Source: Candidatus Freyarchaeota archaeon
Lineage (GTDB): Archaea; Asgardarchaeota; Jordiarchaeia; Jordiarchaeales; Jordiarchaeaceae
Length of the DNA: 64,000 nucleotides
Reading direction: 5' to 3'
Assembly (NCBI GenBank): GCA_030587365.1
Contig: JAUQZE010000027.1
Span: forward strand, 1 to 64,000
This document shows, piece by piece, positions 52,872-62,786 of this stretch (positions are counted from its first letter, which is position 1; the number at the start of each line of letters is the position of its first letter). The notes beneath the pieces are model-generated. The model was not told the origin of the DNA, did no database searches, and saw nothing but the letters and a program-made list of their open reading frames with translations. Both the position numbers and the translations under genes were made by a program.

Positions 52872-54004
52872 CCTTCAACCTTCCTGTAACCCTTTTTGTC
52901 TGCCAATTCGTGGACATGCGGGGCAACTATATTTGAAATATAGTTTTTTTGTACGTACTTCGGATAAATTGGTAATCTTTCTATTAGCCTGAAGCCTGCT
53001 TCTCTGGTAATTTTTTCAAGGTTTTCCTTTGACGGCCAAGAATGGTTTGGATTAATTTCATCTGATGTGAGGGGAGAAATCCCACCCCAATCATTCATTC
53101 CTGACGCAAGCAACTCACGTTCGTATTGAGTATTTAAATTTGGCGGAATTTGGATACTTATCTCTCCTTTAATAACTAGTCGCGTGATTGCCGCGGTTAA
53201 CATAGTATCATTCAAACTTGGTGGTGAAACATTCTCCATAAGTGTATTTGGTTTTGGATCAAAATTTTGAATTATCAACTCCTGAATATGGCCATATTTT
53301 TCATGGAGCTCCTTTAAAACGTAGATACTCTCGATTCTTTCCTCTAAAGTTTCCCCTATTCCTATAAGAATACCGCTTGTAAAAGGTACCTTTAACTCTC
53401 CCGCAATTTCTATAGTTTTTATTCTGCGTTTAGGCAATTTTCCTGGGCTGTACTCGTGCGGTCCTCCAGCACCACATAATCTTTCACTGCTACTTTCCAG
53501 CATAAGACCCATACTGGCATTTACTTGTTTTAACTTTTCAATCTCATCCCTTTCTAAGATTCCCGGATTACTGTGGGGAAGCAAACCGGTCTCCAAAGCC
53601 GTCAGGCAGAGATCGTATAGGTAGTCAACCATTGATGAGTATCCCCACTCTTCCAACCAATCTTTTACCTCGGAATACTTTTCTTCAGGTCTCTCCCCGA
53701 AAGTGAAGAGCGCCTCAGTGCATCCTGCTTCTTTACCCCCAACCAGAACTGTTTTTACCTCATCCGGCTCCATAATCCTGGCACATGGATCTCCCGGTTC
53801 ACGTCGGAAACCACAGTAACCGCAACGGTTTCTACAATAATTTGTTACGGGTATAAAAACGTTTGAAGAAAACGTAGTGATATTATCATAATATTTTCTT
53901 CTAACCCTGTCCGCTGCTTTACATATTTCGCCGAGGTTTCCTTTACTTGCCAGAGTTAGTGCTTCCTCGAAGTCCAAGTTTTCCTCATAAATCTTCTTAA
54001 GCAC
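52868..54004 (-). CDS. cofG: FO synthase subunit 1 (CofG), radical SAM
   Basis: 378 residues. The radical SAM motif CRNRCGYCGF is near residue 57. FTFGERPEEKY and GILIGIGETLEERIESI are typical of CofG, as is NDWGGISPLTSDEINPN near the C terminus. It works with CofH to build the deazaflavin ring of F420. The start is GTG at 54004, with a purine-rich AGAAGG upstream. Presence of cofGH indicates that the organism makes F420 or FO. Confidence 0.95.
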   Translation of the reverse strand: MLKKIYEENLDFEEALTLASKGNLGEICKAADRVRRKYYDNITTFSSNVFIPVTNYCRNRCGYCGFRREPGDPCARIMEPDEVKTVLVGGKEAGCTEALFTFGERPEEKYSEVKDWLEEWGYSSMVDYLYDLCLTALETGLLPHSNPGILERDEIEKLKQVNASMGLMLESSSERLCGAGGPHEYSPGKLPKRRIKTIEIAGELKVPFTSGILIGIGETLEERIESIYVLKELHEKYGHIQELIIQNFDPKPNTLMENVSPPSLNDTMLTAAITRLVIKGEISIQIPPNLNTQYERELLASGMNDWGGISPLTSDEINPNHSWPSKENLEKITREAGFRLIERLPIYPKYVQKNYISNIVAPHVHELADKKGYRKVEG

Positions 54005-54081
54005 TTTCTGAACCTTCTTTCATATATAAAAATTAAGTTTTAGCTTAAAACGTGTTTAATAACTTTCCTCCAGTTGGGCGG

Positions 54082-55209
54082 TTATTTTTTCCTTTTGGCT
54101 GATTGAAAAGAGCCCATTATTTTGACTTCACCCGCCTTTTTACTTATATTTTCTACAGCTTCCTTAACTTTAGGATTTTTTCTATGGCCCTCTAAATCAA
54201 CAAAGAAAATGTAGTCTCCAAGAACCTTTTTGGATGGCCGGGATTCAATCCTTGTGAGATTGATATTTCTATCTCTGAATTCTTCTAAAACTTCACACAA
54301 AGCGCCAGGTCTATCCTGAAGTAGAAATATCGCTATGGATGTTTTATCATTACCTGTTGGTTCACTATCTTTAGAGGCTGTTACCGCAAACCGAGTTTCA
54401 TTTGTCTGTTCATCCTGTATTCCCTCAGCTAATACCGTCATTCCATACAATCCAGCAGCCGCCAAACTACCTATAGCCGCGATATTTGTATCCTCTTCCT
54501 CTGCAACCATCCTAACTGCCTCCGCTGTGCTATGCGTCTCAGAGAGATAAACCTGAGGCAGTTTTTTAGCGAGGAACGTTCTACACTGAGCTAATGCTTG
54601 TGGGTGAGAATAAACCTTAGTTATCTTATCCAGACTAATTTTTTCTTTTGAAATCAAATTATGGACAACTGGAAGAACGATTTCCCCACAAATCTTAGCC
54701 TCGCTTCTTGCCAAGAGATCAAGAGTTATTGTCACAGTTCCCTCCACCGAATTTTCAATAGGAACAATCCCTATGTCAACATGTCCATTTTCCACAGCAG
54801 AAATTATACTCGCAATAGTGGACATAGGAATCATTTCCGCCTCGGTTCCAGAAACATATAGTAGGGCGGCTTCCTCGGCAAACGTTCCCCGGGGGCCCAG
54901 ATACGCAACTTTTTTCACTTCGCCTCTCTCTCCACTTTCAATTCTTCTTCCATAGTCGATTATTTCAGAAAAAACCTTGTTAATAAAGTTTGGATCCAAA
55001 CCCATTTCAATAGCCTTTTTTTCACTGTTGTTGATTACCTGAGTCTCCCTTTTCTGATCCCGGATCTTTAATTTGAGATTCGACTTTACTTCTGCCAAGT
55101 CTATGATCTTATCCCTTCTTCGTGCTAAAAGCTCCACTATCTTGAGATCAATTTCATCGATTTCCTTTCTAAGAGCCGTTAATTTATCACGATAATTATC
55201 CGAATCCAA
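54082..55209 (-). CDS. pheA: Bifunctional chorismate mutase / prephenate dehydratase
   Basis: 375 residues: an N-terminal chorismate mutase domain (about 8-90, LRKEIDEIDLKIVELLARRR), then prephenate dehydratase (about 99-275, VAYLGPRGTFAEEAA, VPIENSVEGTV, ETRFAV). A C-terminal ACT domain (about 288-365, GALCEVLEEFRDRNINLTRI, then ESRPSK) is the phenylalanine feedback site. It makes phenylpyruvate for Phe synthesis. The start is TTG at 55209 with GGTG upstream. All three domains are complete. Confidence 0.96.
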   Translation of the reverse strand: MDSDNYRDKLTALRKEIDEIDLKIVELLARRRDKIIDLAEVKSNLKLKIRDQKRETQVINNSEKKAIEMGLDPNFINKVFSEIIDYGRRIESGERGEVKKVAYLGPRGTFAEEAALLYVSGTEAEMIPMSTIASIISAVENGHVDIGIVPIENSVEGTVTITLDLLARSEAKICGEIVLPVVHNLISKEKISLDKITKVYSHPQALAQCRTFLAKKLPQVYLSETHSTAEAVRMVAEEEDTNIAAIGSLAAAGLYGMTVLAEGIQDEQTNETRFAVTASKDSEPTGNDKTSIAIFLLQDRPGALCEVLEEFRDRNINLTRIESRPSKKVLGDYIFFVDLEGHRKNPKVKEAVENISKKAGEVKIMGSFQSAKRKK

Positions 55210-55383
55210 TTTCTACACCAGTTTATGAATTTTTGGACACGAATCCTTTTTATGCTTCATAACTTTCTGTTAAATGGTATTAAACCTAATTCAAAAATAA
55301 TATATTACGTTTAAATCTCTTTTTGATATTAAATACATCTCGGAACTCATTAACTATCGGGATCAAAGTAAATGGTGTCAAAC

Positions 55384-56160
55384 ATGTGTAAATTACTGGT
55401 TCTGTCAGGGAACAGAGAAGCCGATATGAAAAGTATCTTGGAAGTTTTCGTTAAAAGATTTGGCTCCACAAACCCCGATGGTTGGGGAATAGCCTTTCTA
55501 GTTGAATCAACAGATTTATACCATATTAAAAAGTTCTACCATAAGGACCGGAAACTCTTGGAGGACACCTTTTTTAAAGAAATTAAAAAAATAAAAACGA
55601 AGACTTTAATCGCTCATTTAAGAAAGGCATCAATTGGTCAAAAGTGTCTAGAAAACTGCCACCCCTTTGAGAACTACATCGATAATCATCAATTTATTTT
55701 TGTGCACAACGGTTCTGTATGGCCAAGAAGGATTCTTGAATCTAAACTGGTTAACCACCAACCGAAGTCAAGCGACCCCACTGATTCAGAGTTAATCTTC
55801 TGCTATATTTTGGATATGCTAGAAGAAAACGGGGTAAATCTGAACTCGTGGCGGGATATGGTTGAGACGATTAATGAAATAATTTTAATGATCCGTTCCG
55901 AAGCTCTTATCACCAAACTAAATTTTGTACTCGCCGACAGGAATCACATATACTGCTACAACTATGATGAACTTCAATATTCACTTATAGAAGAAAACTC
56001 AGAGAACAATTTTCCAAATAAAAAACAGACTGCCTGCCCTAAAGATGGAAAAATCATTGTATGTAGTAGACCATTATTGGAAAATATTCATTGGGAACCC
56101 CTTCCTCAAAAGACCAACATGGTTCTGCATAATGGTGAAATACTATACATTTCCAAATAA
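55384..56160 (+). CDS. Class II glutamine amidotransferase-like protein
   Basis: 258 residues. The protein begins Met-Cys, giving the N-terminal nucleophile cysteine of Ntn amidotransferases, so ATG 55384 is chosen over GTG 55372. GSTNPDGWGIAFLV, TLIAHLRKASIG and FIFVHNGSVW are the YafJ/GAT_II signatures. It would release ammonia from glutamine, but the acceptor is unknown; no synthase domain is fused. It is transcribed alone between pheA (divergent) and the nucleotidylyltransferase gene. Confidence 0.88.
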   Translation: MCKLLVLSGNREADMKSILEVFVKRFGSTNPDGWGIAFLVESTDLYHIKKFYHKDRKLLEDTFFKEIKKIKTKTLIAHLRKASIGQKCLENCHPFENYIDNHQFIFVHNGSVWPRRILESKLVNHQPKSSDPTDSELIFCYILDMLEENGVNLNSWRDMVETINEIILMIRSEALITKLNFVLADRNHIYCYNYDELQYSLIEENSENNFPNKKQTACPKDGKIIVCSRPLLENIHWEPLPQKTNMVLHNGEILYISK

Positions 56161-56326
56161 TGGTTAAATTTCAAAGCTAACTTTTAAATCAAAATTATAA
56201 AAAATAATTATTAAATAAGATGAAACATATACTTGTCATAACAATCACTTATAAATTCCTAAGTTTGAATTATCCATATGCTGAATAGCAATAAAATAAA
56301 AAAGATTTTGGGAGAGTGAAAACAAT

Positions 56327-57613
56327 TTGAAAGCTCTTGTACTGGCTGGTGGGTTAGGTAAAAGACTCTTTCCTATAACAGAAACTATTGCTAAACCTAT
56401 GATTCCACTGGCTGGAAAACCGATACTAGAATATGTGATACAATACTTGGTTAATAACAACTTAAAGGATATTATCATCGTGGTGGGGCACAAAAAGGAG
56501 CAGATCTGCGAATATTTCGGTTCTGGAAAGGATTTCGGGGCAAATATATCTTATGTTGAACAAAAGAAACCATTGGGAATTGAAGACGCAATTCTCACCG
56601 CTTCCCCAAAATTAAAGGAGGAAGGTGAATTCTTAATTGTTCACGCTGATTTTGTTGCTTCTGATGAAATAATTAAAAGAGCCCTAGAGTATCACAATGG
56701 TCTAAATTCGGATGCCACTATTGTGATAACCTTGGTTGATGATCCAACTTTTTACGGGGCGGTGGAAATTGATGAGAACGCTAAAATAAAGAGAATTATT
56801 GAGAAACCTAAAAAAGACGAGGCTCCAAGCAATTACGCAGCTGCGGGAGTGTATGTCTTTAAGGAGGAGTTCCTAAAGAAACTAAAAGCATCAAAAAAAT
56901 TTGATGAAGCTGTCCAGTCAATGATTAGTGGGGGTAAAACAGTATATGGTATGGTCTGGGAAAAGGATTGGACAGAGATAACCCATCCTTGGGACATTCT
57001 GGCGGCTAATCGATTCGCTCTGGCTCAAAAACTTAAGGGTAAGGGGTCTTTTATTGCGGAGAGCGCGCAAATTGATAGCACCGCAAAAATCGAGGCGCCT
57101 GTTTGGATCTCTGATGATGTGATAATACGACCCAGAGCAGTTATAAGGGGTCCCAGTTTTATTGGTCGTGACAGCTTTATTGGTGACGGGGCCTTAATAA
57201 GGGACCACACCTCGATAGGAGAGCATGTCTCTATAGGATTCGGAGTGGAAATAAAAAACAGTATAATCTTTAACAACACATCGGTTGGGAGATTAAGTTA
57301 CATAGGTGAAAGTATAATAGGAAAAAACGTTAAAATAGGCGCGGGAACCCAGACTTGGAACATTAGAATGAGGGGAGGCCCACCAATCGAAATGATTCTC
57401 GATAATGAAAAAGTTCCTGTACCTGTAGAACGGTTTGGAACAATTGTAGGAGAGAACACGGAAATCAGTATTAACGTATCAATATTTCCCGGCAAAAAAA
57501 TCGGTGCAGGATCAACAGTATTTCCCGGAGTGATAGTTAATCAAGATATTCCTTCGAATTCTGAGGCTGTAGCTGAACAAGAAATGAAAATCTCCTTAAA
57601 AAAGAATCAATAA
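56327..57613 (+). CDS. Bifunctional sugar-1-phosphate nucleotidylyltransferase / acyltransferase
   Basis: 428 residues. The N-terminal nucleotidyltransferase domain opens KALVLAGGLGKRLFPITETI, the GXGXRXXP signature, with KPMIPLAGKPILEYVI next. The C-terminal part (about 240-415) is a left-handed beta helix of hexapeptide repeats (IGRDSFIGDGALIRDHTSIG), the acyltransferase half. This matches archaeal GlmU-like enzymes that make UDP-GlcNAc or dTDP-glucose. The exact sugar is not determined. The TTG start follows GGGAGAGTGA. Confidence 0.9.
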   Translation: MKALVLAGGLGKRLFPITETIAKPMIPLAGKPILEYVIQYLVNNNLKDIIIVVGHKKEQICEYFGSGKDFGANISYVEQKKPLGIEDAILTASPKLKEEGEFLIVHADFVASDEIIKRALEYHNGLNSDATIVITLVDDPTFYGAVEIDENAKIKRIIEKPKKDEAPSNYAAAGVYVFKEEFLKKLKASKKFDEAVQSMISGGKTVYGMVWEKDWTEITHPWDILAANRFALAQKLKGKGSFIAESAQIDSTAKIEAPVWISDDVIIRPRAVIRGPSFIGRDSFIGDGALIRDHTSIGEHVSIGFGVEIKNSIIFNNTSVGRLSYIGESIIGKNVKIGAGTQTWNIRMRGGPPIEMILDNEKVPVPVERFGTIVGENTEISINVSIFPGKKIGAGSTVFPGVIVNQDIPSNSEAVAEQEMKISLKKNQ

Positions 57614-57637
57614 ACTAATCTAATTGAAATTAAAATT

Positions 57638-58282
57638 GTGATATCTATGTTGGCGGCATTTTACCAAAAACTGGATGAGGATATTAAAACCGCGAATGAT
57701 TTAGAAAAAAGAGGTGATTTTCGAACCGCAGCGAAAATGTGGATTGAGATAGCCGAATACTGTTTGAAATTCGCTAAATCCGAATATGCTTCTGAGGAAA
57801 TTAAGAAAAACCTCATTGAAAAATCTGAGAGCTACATTGAACATGCTAAGGTGCTAAAGCTGAAGCCGGTCTATTCACTGAAGCCTATCTCTTCAAAGTC
57901 AAAGGGAGCTATAGAAGAAAGCTCACAAGGAATAGACTATATAGAAAAGGCGTTAGATGAAAAAGTACAAGCTGATAAACAATGGATGGCGTTCGACCTA
58001 AACTCGTACATAGTAACTATGTACGGCGTAATAGAAAAGTTGATCTTTCATGTATACGTCTCCAAAACGGGTAATCTCCCCAGCCTCAATGAGACCTTTA
58101 CGTCTCTCGTAAAATGGGCTTACCAAAAGGGAATCATAAACGATCATCCGGATAATATAGAATTTGTCAGACTCCTTTATGAAAAAGTAACTAAAAAGTC
58201 ACAAAAAGTAACTAATGAACAGGCTATGGAAGCAAGAGAGATAATGGAAAGAGTGTATAAGGAATTATGTGAAAATATTTAA
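57638..58282 (+). CDS. MIT-like helical protein
   Basis: 214 residues. Residues about 15-72 (LEKRGDFRTAAKMWIEIAEY, then KNLIEKSESYIEHAKVLK) form the three-helix pattern of MIT domains, which bind the tails of ESCRT-III proteins. The C-terminal half is helical (QWMAFDLNSYIVTMYGVIEK) and HEPN-like at best. The start may be GTG 57638 or ATG 57647. An Snf7/ESCRT-III gene lies 3 kb away, making a link plausible. The family identification is my reading, not certain. Confidence 0.55.
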   Translation: MISMLAAFYQKLDEDIKTANDLEKRGDFRTAAKMWIEIAEYCLKFAKSEYASEEIKKNLIEKSESYIEHAKVLKLKPVYSLKPISSKSKGAIEESSQGIDYIEKALDEKVQADKQWMAFDLNSYIVTMYGVIEKLIFHVYVSKTGNLPSLNETFTSLVKWAYQKGIINDHPDNIEFVRLLYEKVTKKSQKVTNEQAMEAREIMERVYKELCENI

Positions 58283-58299
58283 ACAAAAATAGCTTCTTT

Positions 58300-59004
58300 C
58301 TACTTCTTTTTCCAAGCCTTCTTCATTTCCTCTAAAGAGGCTAGTCTAAAGGTTCTTGTTTTAGCATCTATGATTCCTATGTCTATGTCTTCAGGATTAA
58401 GTTCTTCGGAAACTTCTCTCAGTGTGTTTACTGCGAGTTTCATCATTTCATCTATAGACATATCATCTTTGTAACCTGCTTTTAGAACATCCATGACTTT
58501 TGACTCGTTAGCTCCAACCGCTGTGGCTTTAGTTTTGGTTATTGCCCCCGAGGTGTCTAAAATAACTATCTCTGTTTCGCCTTTTTCGTTTACTCCTCCA
58601 AGAATTAAAGCACATCCAAATGGACGTGTTCCTGCCTCTTGTGTAAGGCGCTGCATAAGACGCCCTATTCTTTGCGCAAGGACATTAACATCAATGGTTT
58701 CATTATAAGTTACTCTATAAGACTGGGCTAAGGTTCTTGCTCTATCAATCAGATATCTCGAATCCGACATGTATCCTGCACTTGTTGCTCCTATATGGTC
58801 ATCGATTTTGAAAACCTTTTCATGAGATTCAAGCAACTTACTATGAGTTTTTACCACTCCCGCTAGTATAACACCCTTAGCTGCTTTCAGACCCAAGGCT
58901 GGCGCTCCTTTCTTAACTGCCTCGCTGGCATATTCTACTTGGATTATACGGCCTTCGGGAGAGTACATGGTACTACTTTTGTCATAATCTTCGCCTTCTG
59001 ACAT
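58300..59004 (-). CDS. psmA: Proteasome subunit alpha
   Basis: 234 residues. The N-terminal gate YDKSSTMYSPEGRIIQVEYA, then SEAVKKG is diagnostic of alpha subunits. The core follows (GVILAGVVKTHSKLLE, RPFGCALILGGVNEKGETEI). Alpha rings form the gate of the 20S proteasome and dock unfoldases such as Cdc48 or PAN. ATG at 59004 follows AGGAGG. The beta subunit is not in the window. Confidence 0.97.
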   Translation of the reverse strand: MSEGEDYDKSSTMYSPEGRIIQVEYASEAVKKGAPALGLKAAKGVILAGVVKTHSKLLESHEKVFKIDDHIGATSAGYMSDSRYLIDRARTLAQSYRVTYNETIDVNVLAQRIGRLMQRLTQEAGTRPFGCALILGGVNEKGETEIVILDTSGAITKTKATAVGANESKVMDVLKAGYKDDMSIDEMMKLAVNTLREVSEELNPEDIDIGIIDAKTRTFRLASLEEMKKAWKKK

Positions 59005-59405
59005 TACCTGCTGCCTCCTACCTGTTAACTTAAATCTTATAGGAATTAAACGTTTCTAAATATTTCTCGTACGTTTTTAGATATCCTCTCATTTTACCTG
59101 TTTTTAATTTTTGTGGACAGGGAGCCCTCTTAGTGATTACAGTTTTCCCCAGACTTATGAAATAGAGGAACGGACGAAGCTATTTAATCTGTTGGGTGCA
59201 AAGTCACTGTTTAAACACGTTTGTTTTTCGATACCTCATAGTTCTTTTCATTCTATTATTCAAGTTTGGACTTATTGAACTCATTTTAATAAAGATAGAG
59301 TGTGATATTCAGATAACTTACAGGTATGCTCTTCAAATCTACGTGGATAATAGTCACTAAAATAAATGAGCTTCGAGAGGTTTTTTTAAAGGCGGTGAGA
59401 TCATT
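59005..59405. other. Spacer between psmA and the zinc-finger gene
   Basis: About 400 nt of AT-rich divergent promoter sequence. GGTGA precedes the TTG start at 59406. I see no RNA gene. Confidence 0.45.
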
Positions 59406-60926
59406 TTGATCTCCTCGGAAAGATTTAAGTGCATTTTTTGTAGAGAGGCGGAAGTAGCTTATTATTGTGAAGAATGTAAAAACTCTTTTTGTAGCAAATG
59501 TGCTCGGGAGAAAAAGGAAGAATATTTCTTCTGTGGGTCTTGTGGTTCTAAGGAAATAAATCAAGAAGAAAACAAAAATTCAAAAAAAGGTTGTCAAGAT
59601 TGTGGTTCAATTTATATTAGAAAGGGGATTAAAAAATGGAAATTATGCCCTAATTGTAATTCTAGCATGGTTAAAACTATACCGGATAAGGCGACTGAAC
59701 TCCAAAAGGCTATTAATGAGAATATTAATGTTTTGATTTATGGTTACGAATTGTTAAAAGACTTTTCGAGGAGGCTTAAAGAAACTAGAAGTAAACTAGT
59801 TTTTCTAAGACATAGAGGATATATTCATTACCCAAAGATGGAAGAAACTCTATTTTCTCTTTTTCAAGAAATTGTTTCGATAAAAAAGAAGGTTGAGGCG
59901 CGGGCTCAACAGGTTTTGAATGTGGTTCAGGCGCAACTTATAGACTTTTCGTATCCTGATAATTGGAGTCCGCATAATTTTCCTCAAATACAAACAGCAA
60001 TAGATAGAATATCCGCGGATGTCAATGAATATAAAATATATGCAAAAGAACTTTTGGCTTTGCCCGAAAAGAATCTAGACTCAATTATTTCCACGGTAAA
60101 ACTACTAAATTTTCACTTCAAATTCTTTGAAGAGCACAGAGAAAAAATTGACTTGGAAATTAGCGAAAAACCTGTAGCAGCCATTCCCGGAGTAAAATAT
60201 GTAGGTAGCTCTTTTCTAAGTTTAGAAGCATCTATTGGTATACTTTTATTCACGGATAAAAGGTTAATATTCGTCAGAGAAAAGGGTATGCTAAACAAGT
60301 CATATTTGAAGCATTTTGAATTTCCGTTAAAATCCTTCCAAATTGGAAAGGAAGGATCTGTTCGAAAAAAAGTCTTTTTTGAGAGTCTACAGGGAGACAT
60401 GAAGTTCTCCGCTCCCAAAAATATTCTAGAAGCAATTGAAAAGTATGCAGAATTAGCTAAAAACTTTGATAAGAACTCTATAAAGGATAAAAATCAAACA
60501 ACAAAATTAGAAAGCCTAGAGATAACCCTGGACGACCTAAAAAAAGAGCTAACCCAAAAAATTCAGAGCATTTTCGCCCCAAGAGTTAAAGAACCACGCC
60601 AAGAATTAACGCCGAAACTCCCTATTCCTGATGAAACTAATAGAGCTTTTCAAAGATCCCCTAATAGATGGGTCGTATATAATAATTTTCAGACTCCCAG
60701 CGTAGAAGAATTGAGAAAGAAGGAAATATCTTACTGGAAAAGTAAAAAATATTCCGACGAGCAACTTCTCAAAAAAGTTGAGGAACTATGGCATCGTGCA
60801 GAAATCTCTGCAGAAGAGTACTTTAAAAGAATAAAAAGCATTAACGAGGAACTTTATATCATAAATAAGAAATTGAATGAACTTGGAGTTCAGAATGAAA
60901 CCATTATAAAACATACTCTCGAGTAA
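59406..60926 (+). CDS. Zinc-finger protein with PH/GRAM-like domain and short C-terminal helical module
   Basis: 506 residues. The N terminus has clustered CxxC motifs (KCIFC, YCEEC, FCSKC, FCGSCG; then GCQDCG and LCPNC), resembling B-box and zinc-ribbon units. Residues about 95-245 are helical. A beta-rich segment near 258-340 (PGVKYVGSSFLSLEASIGIL, then LFTDKRLIFV) looks like the bacterial PH/GRAM fold, which often contacts membranes. The C-terminal part (DEQLLKKVEELWHRAEISAE, then EYFKRI) resembles SHOCT modules. The start is TTG at 59406. Its end faces the ESCRT-III gene. Confidence 0.6.
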   Translation: MISSERFKCIFCREAEVAYYCEECKNSFCSKCAREKKEEYFFCGSCGSKEINQEENKNSKKGCQDCGSIYIRKGIKKWKLCPNCNSSMVKTIPDKATELQKAINENINVLIYGYELLKDFSRRLKETRSKLVFLRHRGYIHYPKMEETLFSLFQEIVSIKKKVEARAQQVLNVVQAQLIDFSYPDNWSPHNFPQIQTAIDRISADVNEYKIYAKELLALPEKNLDSIISTVKLLNFHFKFFEEHREKIDLEISEKPVAAIPGVKYVGSSFLSLEASIGILLFTDKRLIFVREKGMLNKSYLKHFEFPLKSFQIGKEGSVRKKVFFESLQGDMKFSAPKNILEAIEKYAELAKNFDKNSIKDKNQTTKLESLEITLDDLKKELTQKIQSIFAPRVKEPRQELTPKLPIPDETNRAFQRSPNRWVVYNNFQTPSVEELRKKEISYWKSKKYSDEQLLKKVEELWHRAEISAEEYFKRIKSINEELYIINKKLNELGVQNETIIKHTLE

Positions 60927-60992
60927 TGGCAACTAAACATGGAAATAACATATTCACCGAGCTTTTTGAAAACGACATAAAGATACTTTTTT

Positions 60993-61631
60993 CTATTTTT
61001 CTTTTTCTTTGGGTTTCTTCGAGCTTTCTAATTCCCTTTTTAGGTCTTCTAGTTCGGATGCTAACGATGATTTCTCTGATATTACATCTCTTTCCGGTAC
61101 CTTGGGTTCTTCTATTCCTTCTAAAGCAATTTCTGCCTCAAGGCGGTTAAGTTCACGATCAATATCTCCGGATTCCTCTACACCCATTTCTGTGGGGGTT
61201 GCCAAAATTTCTGAACTTCTCTCTATTTCATGCATAGCTTCTTCTTGCTTGATCATCATTTCAAGTATCTCTTCTGAGTTAGCTAGTTGTCGTGCGTTTT
61301 CAAGTTCTGTTCCCGCAAGTTCAAACGCCTCTTTGAGCTCTGAGACATCGTGAGCTTCCTCAATGGCAATCAACCTAGTCTCAAGATTTTCTATGAATGC
61401 CGTGTACTTGCTCAAGAAATTCGAGTATCTTCTATATTTCCTAAGAGAAAAGGTTGCCATACCCTTGTTACCCATTTTTAGGTACTGTTTCGCTTTGGTT
61501 CTTTCTTCAATCGCTTTTCTCTCATAGTTTCGTGAACGTAAAGTTAGTCTGTTGATATTCCCTCTTAGCGATGCGATTATCTCATCCTTGTTCTTTGGCC
61601 TTTTTCCAAAGAGTATATCTTTAAAGCTCAT
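60993..61631 (-). CDS. Snf7/CdvB-like ESCRT-III protein
   Basis: 212 residues. A basic N-terminal half (IIASLRGNINRLTLRSRNYE, AKQYLKMGNKGMATFSLRKY) and an acidic C-terminal half (about 120-212) are the Snf7 fold layout. The C terminus (SSLASELEDLKRELESSKK) could be a MIT-interacting motif. ESCRT-III polymers remodel and cut membranes, including at archaeal cell division. The gene lacks the winged-helix extension of classical CdvB. It follows the 346-residue gene and a HerA-like gene on the same strand, suggesting an operon of three. Confidence 0.85.
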   Translation of the reverse strand: MSFKDILFGKRPKNKDEIIASLRGNINRLTLRSRNYERKAIEERTKAKQYLKMGNKGMATFSLRKYRRYSNFLSKYTAFIENLETRLIAIEEAHDVSELKEAFELAGTELENARQLANSEEILEMMIKQEEAMHEIERSSEILATPTEMGVEESGDIDRELNRLEAEIALEGIEEPKVPERDVISEKSSLASELEDLKRELESSKKPKEKEK

Positions 61632-61727
61632 ACTATTCTCCTCTATGATAATTCACTCATAGGTTCTCTACTAAATATAATAATCTAAATTCTTTATTAA
61701 ATTCTCCTCTTTAGGCATATTATTAAT

Positions 61728-62768
61728 CTAACCGTATATACGGCTTATCTCTCTTTGTCTAGTTTCTATGAATTCGATAAAGTCTTCCAGTGAGGGGTCC
61801 TCCTCAGCCTCCTCATAAACTAATTCCGCCATACTGATTAAGGAAGCTGCGACGTGCATGCGTGCGGGCTCAGATTTTATTTCCGGCTTGATAAGCGATA
61901 CTATTCTCTTTTCAAAATCGTTGAATGTCAGAACCTTATCCACAAGAAGCATAAAAGATTCTGTTATTCCCTTCTCTAATTCCTGTTTTTCATCCAATAT
62001 TCCATTCGCTGCCAGATTTTTAAGTGCGGGGTTTACAATATCCTTCCTAAACCAGTTAAAGAGTATACTCTTCCTACTGGAGGGTGGAAGAAAGCTTGAA
62101 ACAGGAGGACTAATGGTTTTTGGTTCTTTCTTTACATATTCCGCCACTTTGTTAGTGTTTAACGTTTTAATGGTTGCCATCGCCGCTAGTACAAGCGATG
62201 ACACTCCCAAAACAACTTCTCTCCTGCTGTAGTGTTCCAACATTTTTCCAAGAGCCTGCGAGGCTTCCTCGAAAGATAGGTCTCCCGATATGAACGATTT
62301 AAAAAGCTCCAAAATCTTACCCCTTGTCTCTAGAGCCTCACTATAGCTAACACTATCCAGAGTTAGAATTCGATAGGCGGATTCTAAAACTTGTTTATCG
62401 AACCAGCGGGTGACTACGTATTCCTCTGTTAATCTTTTCAGATCTTCTGGGGCAAGTTTCGATTCGGCTTCTTCCAACTCACTACATAATTGGGAGGCGA
62501 ACGTTTCAAAAACTGAAGATATGTAATAGCGGAGTGTTTCATCCAGTTTAAACCTTGACAGTATCTTACCGACTTTGCTTTGAAACTGGGATTTAGAAAT
62601 TTTTCTTTCTACGTAGCCTTTAAAATGTGGAAATATTTTATCATTCATTAGTTGGGATTCTTCAAGAGTCAAATTTATTGTGATGTTGTCTAGAACACCG
62701 AAAACTACATAATCAAAGAACTCTCTTAAAATTTTCAAATTTTTTTCTGAATCAAAAATGATAGCCAT
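61728..62768 (-). CDS. Helical protein of unknown function
   Basis: 346 residues, almost entirely predicted helix, not recognised. There is a hydrophobic stretch near 193-212 (VVLGVSSLVLAAMATIKTLN), a proline-rich linker near 225-240 (TISPPVSSFLPPSS) and several acidic helices. The gene sits between the HerA-like gene (18-nt gap) and the Snf7-like gene, all in the same direction. Genomic position suggests a partner in the ESCRT-like process, but nothing in the sequence shows a mechanism. Confidence 0.6.
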   Translation of the reverse strand: MAIIFDSEKNLKILREFFDYVVFGVLDNITINLTLEESQLMNDKIFPHFKGYVERKISKSQFQSKVGKILSRFKLDETLRYYISSVFETFASQLCSELEEAESKLAPEDLKRLTEEYVVTRWFDKQVLESAYRILTLDSVSYSEALETRGKILELFKSFISGDLSFEEASQALGKMLEHYSRREVVLGVSSLVLAAMATIKTLNTNKVAEYVKKEPKTISPPVSSFLPPSSRKSILFNWFRKDIVNPALKNLAANGILDEKQELEKGITESFMLLVDKVLTFNDFEKRIVSLIKPEIKSEPARMHVAASLISMAELVYEEAEEDPSLEDFIEFIETRQREISRIYG

Positions 62769-62786
62769 TCCCCGTTTCTCCCAAGC